Of a DNA stretch of 7,352 nt, positions 1-5,233 are shown piece after piece. This DNA comes from Oscillospiraceae bacterium (GTDB lineage: Bacteria; Bacillota; Clostridia; Oscillospirales; Ruminococcaceae): NCBI GenBank assembly GCA_018110855.1, contig JAGBFZ010000023.1, forward strand, positions 1-7,352. The letters are read 5' to 3'. The notes under the pieces were generated by a model. That model was not told the DNA's origin, did no database searches, and saw nothing but the letters and a program-made list of their open reading frames with translations. The position numbers and the translations under genes are program-made. The stretch's first letter is position 1. Each line of letters begins with the position of its first letter.

Positions 1-112
1 TATAGTTCTTTTCAAGGGTATCTGTTATCTTCTCCTCAACGACCACGCCGCTGCCTGCGATATATGCATTCTGTGTGGGGGAGGATTTTTTTGGTTCTTT
101 CTTTTTTGCCAT
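1..112 (-). CDS. Type IIA topoisomerase subunit A, N-terminal fragment (probable)
   Basis: Only the first 37 codons are in the window; the gene runs off the left edge. The protein begins MAKKKEPKKS, a lysine-rich basic tail, and reaches EEKITDTLEKNY at about residues 26-37. In clostridial topoisomerase IV/gyrase-like A subunits a very similar stretch immediately precedes the conserved PYAMSVI block, which would lie just outside the window. That match is from memory of the family, so the call is an inference from a short fragment. If correct, the product is the DNA breakage-reunion subunit of a type IIA topoisomerase, acting with a GyrB/ParE-like ATPase partner. The ATG at 112-110 follows AAGGAG (125-130) with a rather long 12-nt spacer. 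The gene starts 24 nt after the scfB stop on the same strand, so read-through co-transcription is likely. Confidence 0.55.
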   Translation of the reverse strand, partial: MAKKKEPKKSSPTQNAYIAGSGVVVEEKITDTLEKNY

Positions 113-136
113 AAAACGTCCTGACTCCTTAATCTG

Positions 137-1510
137 TTATTCCTGCTCGGCAGCCTCCGCCTGAGCCGCCTTTATCATAATAGCACACTCAAGTCTCTTC
201 TTTTCGATCTCGCAGGAGAGCTTGTGGGCGGTGAGAATATTGCCCGTGTAGATGAAATTATTGGCATTGCAGCCGCCGCTGCAGTAGAACTTAGCCCAGC
301 ACCTGCGGCAGTCCTCCTTGTTGTAGATATGAGCCGCAGCGAAATCCTTCTTGATATCGGAATTGAACTCGCCTGTGTGGATATTTCCCATAAGATATTC
401 GGGGATCCCCACAAACTGATGACATGGATAAATATCGCCGTCTGAGGTGATGGCAACATACTCATTTCCCGAGCCGCAGCCTCTGAGTCTCTTGATGGCG
501 CAGGGTCCCTGATCAAGGTCAAGCATAAAGTGGAAGAAATTGAAATGCTTTCCCTTTTTCTCGTTTACGAGCATGAGCTGAGCAAGTCTCTCATATTCTG
601 AGAATACGGCAGGGAGATCTCTTTCCGTAATGGCATATTTCTCATCATGATCGCATACAACAGGCTCTACGGATATCTGATCAAAACCAAGATCATAAAG
701 ATGGAAAACATCGTTTGAGAAATCAAGATTATACTTTGTAAAGGTGCCGCGGACATAATAATTCTGATAGTCTCTTTTCTCCGCAAGCTCCTTGAATTTG
801 GGGATAATGCGGTCATAGCAGCCTGAGCCGTCAACACGCTTTCTCACACGGTCGTTTATATCCTTTCTGCCGTCAATGGACAGAACCACATTGGACATTT
901 CCTTATTAATAAAATCCATCTTTTCCTCGTCAAGGAGCAGACCGTTTGTGGTAACGGTAAAGCGGAAGCGCTTGTGATATTCTGCTTCCTTTGATCTGCC
1001 GTATTCAACCAGCTGCTTGACCACATCCCAGTTCATAAGAGGCTCGCCGCCGAAGAAATCCACCTCGAGATTTTCTCTGTCACCCGAGTTTTCAAGGAGA
1101 AAATCAAGAGCCTTCTTACCCGTTTCAAAACTCATGACCTTTCTTCCCATGGCGTAATCGCCCTGAGAAGCAAAGCAGTATTCGCAGCGGAGATTGCAGT
1201 CCATTGTAACAAGCAGGCACATTGCCTTGATGGGGGAGGCAACGGAATATTTTGCAAATTTCTCGTAATCGTCATCAGAGAAAAGAATATTTTCATTATA
1301 AAGCTCTCTTACTTCGTCATAGCAGGAGATGATCTCCTCTCTGTCGTAAAATCTCGAAAGCTTTTCAATAACATTTTCGGGGCATTTATCTTCAAAGGGG
1401 GGAGCGATGTTGTCAAGCATATCATAGGTAAGCTCGTCCACAATGTGAACTCCGCCGCTGTGAACGTCAAGCACAATATTATATCCGTTGAGCTTATATT
1501 TATGTATCAT
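137..1510 (-). CDS. scfB: SCIFF peptide maturase, radical SAM/SPASM thioether-forming enzyme
   Basis: A 457-residue cytosolic iron-sulfur enzyme that, as known for this family (CteB in Clostridium thermocellum), uses S-adenosylmethionine radical chemistry to link cysteine sulfurs of the SCIFF peptide to carbons of other residues. Residues 1 to about 85 form the N-terminal precursor-recognition region expected in these maturases. The radical SAM signature CNLRCEYC supplies C105, C109 and C112 for the SAM-binding cluster, and GGEP at 154-157 is the SAM-contacting motif. The C-terminal SPASM domain has C337, C345, C363, C401, C404, C410, C414 and C433, enough ligands for two auxiliary [4Fe-4S] clusters. 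The length is usual for the family. The start is set by AAAGG at 1521-1525, 10 nt before the ATG. It lies directly downstream of its substrate gene, separated by a hairpin. All expected cysteines are present, so it should be active. Confidence 0.95.
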   Translation of the reverse strand: MIHKYKLNGYNIVLDVHSGGVHIVDELTYDMLDNIAPPFEDKCPENVIEKLSRFYDREEIISCYDEVRELYNENILFSDDDYEKFAKYSVASPIKAMCLLVTMDCNLRCEYCFASQGDYAMGRKVMSFETGKKALDFLLENSGDRENLEVDFFGGEPLMNWDVVKQLVEYGRSKEAEYHKRFRFTVTTNGLLLDEEKMDFINKEMSNVVLSIDGRKDINDRVRKRVDGSGCYDRIIPKFKELAEKRDYQNYYVRGTFTKYNLDFSNDVFHLYDLGFDQISVEPVVCDHDEKYAITERDLPAVFSEYERLAQLMLVNEKKGKHFNFFHFMLDLDQGPCAIKRLRGCGSGNEYVAITSDGDIYPCHQFVGIPEYLMGNIHTGEFNSDIKKDFAAAHIYNKEDCRRCWAKFYCSGGCNANNFIYTGNILTAHKLSCEIEKKRLECAIMIKAAQAEAAEQE

Positions 1511-1543
1511 TTTTTAATATCCTTTCGATTTGCAAATATAAGT

Positions 1544-1584
1544 CAGAGGATAGAGGTTAGAATAAGTCTGACCTCTATCCTCTG
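1544..1584 (-). promoter_or_regulatory. Intercistronic hairpin between scfA and scfB (attenuator or RNA-stabilising stem)
   Basis: CAGAGGATAGAGGT at 1544-1557 is exactly complementary to 1571-1584, giving a 14-bp perfect stem; the match extends to 17 bp on the plus strand with one G-T wobble. In the leftward transcript that wobble position is an A-C mismatch, leaving a 13-nt loop or a 7-nt loop above two further pairs. The stem begins 23 nt after the scfA stop. The sequence following it in the transcript (ACTTATATTTGC) lacks a run of uridines, so it is not a standard intrinsic terminator. It may be a partial attenuator or a 3' stabiliser for scfA mRNA, both of which would favour precursor over maturase. 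That role is inferred. A 10-bp palindrome, ATTTGCAAAT, lies at 1528-1537 just before the scfB ribosome binding site. Confidence 0.75.
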
Positions 1585-1607
1585 AAGACTCTGAGCAAAA
1601 GCCTTGA

Positions 1608-1745
1608 TTACTTCTCGCACTTCTGGTTTGCAACGGTGCAGGAAGTCTTGCAAGCGGACTGGCAGGAAGCCTGACACTTGCCGCAGCCGCCCTTAGCAGC
1701 AGTCTGCTTGAGATTAGCCTTGTTGATGGTCTTGATGTGCTTCAT
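1608..1745 (-). CDS. scfA: SCIFF (six cysteines in forty-five) ranthipeptide precursor
   Basis: A 45-residue peptide with exactly six cysteines at 21, 24, 28, 32, 36 and 43. It begins MKHIKTINKANL, the strongly conserved family leader, and has the core CQASCQSACKTSCTV with the near-invariant C-x3-C-x3-C-x3-C spacing. It is the substrate of the adjacent ScfB; known products of the family carry sulfur-to-carbon thioether crosslinks between cysteines and residues such as threonine (T37 sits directly after C36, T34 between C32 and C36). The biological role of mature SCIFF is uncertain in the literature I know; quorum-like signalling has been proposed. No transporter or protease gene is adjacent. 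The start is fixed by GGGGAGG at 1755-1761, 9 nt before the ATG, and by its own promoter. It is too short for a default ORF length cutoff but certain from sequence. Confidence 0.97.
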   Translation of the reverse strand: MKHIKTINKANLKQTAAKGGCGKCQASCQSACKTSCTVANQKCEK

Positions 1746-1778
1746 CTTAGTTATCCTCCCCTAAAATAATATAGGTTA

Positions 1779-1807
1779 ATTATATCACGGTTTTCGTCAG
1801 ATTTCAA
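1779..1807 (-). promoter_or_regulatory. Sigma-A type promoter for scfA
   Basis: On the minus strand, TTGAAA (1802-1807) is followed by exactly 17 nt and then TATAAT (1779-1784). The -10 box is preceded by TGA, which makes an extended TGn -10 element. Transcription should start near 1772, giving a leader of about 27 nt before the scfA ATG that contains the GGGGAGG ribosome binding site. This near-consensus promoter predicts strong, largely constitutive expression of the precursor, with scfB dependent on passage through the 1544-1584 hairpin. Confidence 0.88.
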
Positions 1808-1879
1808 TATTTCTCGATTTTTTTGGCATTTTGCACATATTCCAAGAATCAATCCATCTGCAAATTGTAGAACAATATG

Positions 1880-2284
1880 TTATTCCTTAAAAACAGGTCG
1901 GGTATTTACACCCTTGAACCCCCCGAGGGCTGATGCGGTAACGATTATGATGAGCTTTGTGAATATTCCCGCTGCGGAGAAGATCCTGACCGTGAACGCT
2001 CCAAGTATAAGCATTCCGCAGAAAACTGCAACACCACAGAAGAATCCCGAAAGAAGACCGTTTCTTCTCCGTCTGTTTGCCGTGCAGAAGGAGCAGGCAA
2101 AGCAGCCTGCCGCCAGAGCGATGCCTGACATTCCTTTTACAGCACTGTCAGACAGGTCGCAGAAGGAGGCAAGCAGTGAGAGCAGCAGTGCGGCAATCGT
2201 GAGAGCACCTATACCTGACAGGACAGACAGTCCTGCAGTGATCAGTCTGTCCGTTCTTTGCACGGCTTTTTTTGATCTTCTCAT
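1880..2284 (-). CDS. Small four-helix membrane protein, TIGR04086-like
   Basis: A 134-residue basic, hydrophobic protein. Hydrophobic segments at about 14-40, 48-68, 76-99 and 104-122 predict four membrane helices; RRSKK at the N-terminus and RRRR at 71-74 suggest that both the N-terminus and the loop between helices 2 and 3 are cytoplasmic. Size, topology and position immediately upstream of scfA match the TIGR04086 putative membrane family, which in Clostridia I recall next to SCIFF genes and often near yajC/secDF; neither is in view here. No function is established. The sequence carries CFACSFC, cysteines 61, 64 and 67, at the cytoplasmic end of helix 2, plus C42, C83 and C89, which is unusual for a small membrane protein. 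The ATG follows a modest GGGGGTGG site. It lies 47 nt after glgB with no terminator between, so it is probably cotranscribed with marR and glgB. Confidence 0.72.
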   Translation of the reverse strand: MRRSKKAVQRTDRLITAGLSVLSGIGALTIAALLLSLLASFCDLSDSAVKGMSGIALAAGCFACSFCTANRRRRNGLLSGFFCGVAVFCGMLILGAFTVRIFSAAGIFTKLIIIVTASALGGFKGVNTRPVFKE

Positions 2285-2331
2285 ATGCCCACCCCCGTAT
2301 TTTTTACATGTATATGCAGGAAACAGGGGAG

Positions 2332-4113
2332 TTATGCGTCAAATATTCTTCCCGAGAACGGAGCAAGTGTAATGGTGAAGCTGTCTGATCCCTCATTCCG
2401 TAAAATGAATACATCGGGCTTTACGGGTGTATTTCCACTGTAAATATTGCTGTCCGAATTTATAAGCTCCTTAAGTTTTTCGGCACCCTCCGCAGGAATA
2501 ACTGTCTCCTGCTCCTTGTCAGAAAGATTCAGCAGAATTACTGTGGTTTCATTATCTGCAAAACGTTTATATGCAAACACAGACTTTTCACTTTCATCGG
2601 CAAGTATCCACTTGAAGCAGCCCGAAGCATATTCTCCCTTATAAAGAGACGGACGCTTCAGATAAAGCTCCGACAGATCGGTGATATAACGCCTGAAAGA
2701 ATCATGAAGCGGGTATTTCAGAAGCTCCCAGTCCTGCTGTCTGCTTTCGTCCCATTCTCTGAACTGAGCAAATTCGCCTCCCATGAAATTCAGCTTTTTG
2801 CCGGGGTGAGAATACATATACATATAGAACGCTCTTGCCTGCGGGAATTTTACTTCATAATCCCCCCACATTTTCTGAATGACCGTTGCCTTTCCGTGAA
2901 CGTTCTCGTCATGGGATATGGGAAGAAGATACAATTCATTGTAATAATACATCATTGAAAAGGTGAGCTTTCCATGATGATATTTTCTTTCTTCGGGGGG
3001 AGTGCGGAAGTAATCCAGAGTGTCGTTCATCCAGCCCAGATCCCATTTGTAGTCGAAGCCAAGACCGCCGTACTGTACAGGGGCTGTGATCTTGAGAAAT
3101 GCTGTGGAATCCTCGGCAATGAGCATAGCCGTTGGGTGAAGCTTGTGGAGACCGTCATTCATTTTCTTCAAAAATTCCACAGTGCAGCCGTTTACTCCTC
3201 TTGCAGGATCTCCCTGCCAGTAAATTGCACGGCTGATGGCATCCATTCTCAGTCCGTCAAAGTGAAAAACGGACAGCCAGTAATTGGCGGCGGACTGCAA
3301 AAAGCAGCAGACCTCTCTGCGTGAATGAATGAAATTATAGGTTCCCCATTCACTGTGACCCACAGAGTCATTGGGATATTCATAAAGACAGGTCCCGTCA
3401 TATTGCGCCAGAGCATACTCGTCAATTGCAAAATGAACAGGAACAAAGTCCATAATTACACCTATATTATTGTTATGGCACTTGTCGATAAGCTCCATAA
3501 GCTGTGCAGGAGTGCCGTAACGTGATGTTGGTGCGAAAAATCCGGTGTTCTGATATCCCCATGAGCAGTCGGCAGGGTGCTCACTCAGGGGCATGAACTC
3601 AATGTGAGTGTAGCCGTGTTCCTTTACATATGAAATGAGCCTGTCCGCAATTTCCGTATATGTAAACCAGCCGTTTTCCCTTTCAGGATCGGTCATCCAT
3701 GAGCCAAGATGCACCTCGTAAATGTTCATAGGCTCGTTATAATTCTTAGACCGTTTCTGCATCCATTTAATGTCGGTAAATTTATAATCGAGCAGGTCGG
3801 TAATGACAGATGAAAATGCAGGACGAAGCTCCATAGAAAAGCCATATGGATCGCAGTGCTCTATTCTTTTTCCCTGTGAGTAAATAACGTATTTATACAT
3901 CATTCCCTTACGAGCGTCAGGAGAGTAATAGGAATAGACCTGACCGTTTTTCTGCATATTTTCTTCCTGCCAGCCGTTCCATTCGCCGATAATGCAGACC
4001 TTGACGGCAGAGGGAGCAAAGGTACGGAAAATCGTACCGGTATCATCTGTGTGCGCTCCAAAAAAATCGTATGCGTCAAAAACATTTCCCATGAAAAATT
4101 CATGCATGTCCAT
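2332..4113 (-). CDS. glgB: 1,4-alpha-glucan (glycogen) branching enzyme, GH13
   Basis: A 593-residue cytosolic enzyme that cuts alpha-1,4 glucan chains and rejoins them through alpha-1,6 bonds to branch glycogen. A CBM48-type N-terminal module spans about 15-110. The GH13 barrel follows, with region I MDFVPVHF (D222, H227), region II GLRMD with nucleophile D291 and R289, region III AED with acid/base E334, and region IV ISHDENVHGK with H401 and D402. The last ~95 residues form the C-terminal beta domain. The hallmark AIYWQGDPARG follows the nucleophile as in branching enzymes. At 593 residues it is shorter than E. coli GlgB (about 730) because the extra N-terminal module is missing, a known Firmicutes form. 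AAAGGAGAA, 7 nt before the ATG, overlaps the end of the marR gene and fixes the start over M3. No other glycogen gene is in the window. Confidence 0.95.
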   Translation of the reverse strand: MDMHEFFMGNVFDAYDFFGAHTDDTGTIFRTFAPSAVKVCIIGEWNGWQEENMQKNGQVYSYYSPDARKGMMYKYVIYSQGKRIEHCDPYGFSMELRPAFSSVITDLLDYKFTDIKWMQKRSKNYNEPMNIYEVHLGSWMTDPERENGWFTYTEIADRLISYVKEHGYTHIEFMPLSEHPADCSWGYQNTGFFAPTSRYGTPAQLMELIDKCHNNNIGVIMDFVPVHFAIDEYALAQYDGTCLYEYPNDSVGHSEWGTYNFIHSRREVCCFLQSAANYWLSVFHFDGLRMDAISRAIYWQGDPARGVNGCTVEFLKKMNDGLHKLHPTAMLIAEDSTAFLKITAPVQYGGLGFDYKWDLGWMNDTLDYFRTPPEERKYHHGKLTFSMMYYYNELYLLPISHDENVHGKATVIQKMWGDYEVKFPQARAFYMYMYSHPGKKLNFMGGEFAQFREWDESRQQDWELLKYPLHDSFRRYITDLSELYLKRPSLYKGEYASGCFKWILADESEKSVFAYKRFADNETTVILLNLSDKEQETVIPAEGAEKLKELINSDSNIYSGNTPVKPDVFILRNEGSDSFTITLAPFSGRIFDA

Positions 4114-4127
4114 AGCGATATTCTCCT

Positions 4128-4574
4128 TTACAGCTCTTCAATTTCCGTAATCTCGTCAGAGGCTTTTACAAAAAGCTTCAGCGAATCTATCAGCTTTATG
4201 GTGTTGTCGCAGCCCATGGCGGCAACAAGCATATCCAGCCGTTTTTTCAGCGCGACAGAATCTGATAGAATATGCTGACTTCCGCTTTCGGTAATGCTCA
4301 CAAGTACCCGCCGTCTGTCGTTTTCGTCAGTTCGGCGGATTATAAAACCCTTTTTTTCAAGAGAACGCAGTATCCCTGCTATCCGCCCTGCTGTCATATT
4401 GAGAGATGATGAAAGCTGTCCCGGAAGCATTTCCGATTGTTCATGATGAATATAAGACAGGACCTTCATTTCACCTTGAAGAAAATTTTCCAGACCCAAG
4501 GCGGATTTTCTGAAATAGATATCTTTAAGCTGCTCGGACAGCTGAAAAACAAGCTCGTCCCTGTTATTTTCCAT
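4128..4574 (-). CDS. MarR-family winged-helix transcriptional regulator
   Basis: A 148-residue cytosolic DNA-binding protein, the usual MarR length. The helix-turn-helix covers about 51-75 (PGQLSSSLNM then TAGRIAGILRSLEKKG), and the wing at 79-94 contains TDENDRRRV with the conserved D..DRR pattern that contacts the minor groove. The N- and C-terminal helices (about 5-25 and 100-145) would form the dimer interface; the ligand is unknown. It has a perfect AAGGAGG at 4582-4588, 7 nt before the ATG. It is the first gene of a probable operon with glgB 14 nt downstream, so autoregulation would also control branching enzyme. A palindromic array lies between its promoter and ribosome binding site. 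No cysteine redox pair is visible: the only Cys is C122. Confidence 0.92.
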   Translation of the reverse strand: MENNRDELVFQLSEQLKDIYFRKSALGLENFLQGEMKVLSYIHHEQSEMLPGQLSSSLNMTAGRIAGILRSLEKKGFIIRRTDENDRRRVLVSITESGSQHILSDSVALKKRLDMLVAAMGCDNTIKLIDSLKLFVKASDEITEIEEL

Positions 4575-4599
4575 ATAACCGCCTCCTTAACAGCATAAA

Positions 4600-4629
4600 T
4601 ATTTAATAGTGTTAAATAACTTGATTTAA
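4600..4629. promoter_or_regulatory. Probable MarR autoregulatory operator, three TTAAAT half-sites
   Basis: Three alternating half-sites lie at 4601-4606 (ATTTAA), 4612-4617 (TTAAAT) and 4624-4629 (ATTTAA), with spacers of 5 and 6 nt. The first two make a 19-nt palindrome, TATTTAATAGTGTTAAATA, at 4600-4618. The array runs from about +22 of the marR transcript back to the edge of its -10 box, an ideal position for repression. AT-rich palindromes of this size next to marR genes are commonly the operators of their own products. Assignment to this MarR is inference from position and symmetry. Confidence 0.6.
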
Positions 4630-4657
4630 TTATACCATATTATTCTTCATAAGTCAA
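4629..4657 (-). promoter_or_regulatory. Sigma-A type promoter for marR-glgB
   Basis: On the minus strand, TTGACT (4652-4657) is followed by 17 nt and then TATAAT (4629-4634), with an extended TGG just before the -10 box. The predicted transcription start is near 4622, about 48 nt before the marR ATG. AT-rich sequence upstream at 4664-4700 could act as an UP element. The third operator half-site touches the -10 box. The 10-mer TATACCATAT overlapping this promoter at 4631-4640 is repeated directly at 4674-4683. Confidence 0.88.
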
Positions 4658-4736
4658 CATAATATGTGAAAAATATACCATATATAAAAATTTTTTTTAT
4701 ATTAAAAGTACGGACAAGAATTGCCCTAAAAAATGC

Positions 4737-4765
4737 TTGCAATTATTTGCGGAATATAGTATAAT
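4737..4765 (+). promoter_or_regulatory. Sigma-A type promoter for oadG-oadB
   Basis: TTGCAA (4737-4742), a 17-nt spacer and TATAAT (4760-4765) form a near-consensus promoter. The predicted start near 4772 gives a leader of about 54 nt before the oadG ATG. The promoter is divergent from that of marR; the two -35 boxes are about 80 bp apart and separated by an AT-rich, A5T8-containing stretch at 4681-4705. TAATGTTAAG at 4765-4774, right after the -10 box, partly resembles the marR operator core TAGTGTTAAA, but this is one imperfect half-site. Confidence 0.85.
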
Positions 4766-4796
4766 AATGTTAAGTTTTGAAAAACGGAAGGTTTTG

Positions 4797-4811
4797 CCTT
4801 TCAAGGAAAGG
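4797..4811 (+). promoter_or_regulatory. Mini-hairpin occluding the oadG ribosome binding site
   Basis: CCTTTC (4797-4802) and GAAAGG (4806-4811) are perfect inverted repeats around a 3-nt AAG loop. The ribosome binding site of oadG (AAGGAAAGGATTG, 4803-4815) lies in the loop and 3' arm, so folding would hide it. The stem is short and probably marginal in stability. A translational control role is inference. Confidence 0.4.
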
Positions 4812-4825
4812 ATTGAATCACATTT

Positions 4826-5212
4826 ATGGAAATGCAGATGGATTGGAGCTATGTTGGCGCGGTGGTCATATCGGGTCTTGTCATAGTTTTCGTAGCCCTT
4901 ATCCTGCTCATTCTTGCAGTATGGATCATGGGAAAGATATTCACCGCCATTGGGTCCAAAAAATCAGGCAGCGGCGAAAAAAAAGCGGAATCGGCTCCCG
5001 CCCCTCAGATCAAAAAGGAGCCTGCTCCCATACTGAACTCTGCTGAGGAGGATGACACAGAGGTTATCGCAGTTATTGCTGCAGCAGTTGCAGCAATGAG
5101 CGAGGAGCTGGGTCAGCCCCTGAAGATTCGCAGCATCAGGCGGGCAGGCAGCTCTTCAAGAAGCAGCGCATGGGCAAGAGCTGCCCAGAGCGAAAGCACC
5201 CGCGCATTTTAA
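4826..5212 (+). CDS. oadG: Na+-translocating decarboxylase gamma subunit (OadG family)
   Basis: A 128-residue small subunit that anchors and assembles the biotin-dependent sodium-pumping decarboxylase (oxaloacetate, methylmalonyl-CoA or glutaconyl-CoA type). One membrane helix covers about residues 9-36, followed by a charged Ala/Pro/Lys linker (44-72) and then a conserved OadG-type C-terminal block: the helix VIAVIAAAVAAM at 80-91, IRSIRR at 101-106 and a final SESTRAF. The protein has no histidine, so the zinc-binding His-rich tail known from Klebsiella OadG is absent. Start: the ATG at 4826 is nearest to AAAGGAT, with a long 12-nt spacer; ATGs at 4832 and 4838 are in frame but farther away. 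It is 21 nt upstream of oadB, in one operon. The linker does not carry a biotin-attachment AMKM-type motif, so it is not a carrier fusion. Confidence 0.85.
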   Translation: MEMQMDWSYVGAVVISGLVIVFVALILLILAVWIMGKIFTAIGSKKSGSGEKKAESAPAPQIKKEPAPILNSAEEDDTEVIAVIAAAVAAMSEELGQPLKIRSIRRAGSSSRSSAWARAAQSESTRAF

Positions 5213-5215
5213 ATA

Positions 5216-5233
5216 AAGGAAAGGATTGTTCCT
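5216..5233 (+). promoter_or_regulatory. oadB ribosome binding block, copy of the oadG one
   Basis: AAGGAAAGGATTG at 5216-5228 is identical over 13 nt to 4803-4815 ahead of oadG. Here AGGAA (5217-5221) can pair with TTCCT (5229-5233) immediately before the ATG, again placing ribosome-binding bases in a small stem. The second AAGGA (5221-5225) is 8 nt from the oadB ATG and is probably the working site. Confidence 0.5.

Noticed and set aside
1776..1879. Possible terminator after the TIGR04086-like gene (TTTGCA...TGCAAA)
   Set aside because: The stem is only 6 bp with a loop of about 24 nt and no adjacent T-run coupled to it, so it is not convincing as a terminator.
2285..2331. Possible promoter or terminator between glgB and the membrane protein gene
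   Set aside because: No -35/-10 pair with proper spacing and no stable hairpin is visible in these 47 nt; operon read-through is simpler.
1914..2372. 152-codon plus-strand open frame opposite the membrane protein gene
   Set aside because: It is antisense to the TIGR04086-like gene and the end of glgB, its composition is typical of a mirrored hydrophobic gene, and it lacks a supported ribosome binding site.
4681..4705. A5T8 tract as an intrinsic terminator or origin-like element
   Set aside because: There is no GC-rich stem before the T-run on either strand and no DnaA-box cluster; it is better read as an AT-rich spacer or bent DNA between divergent promoters.
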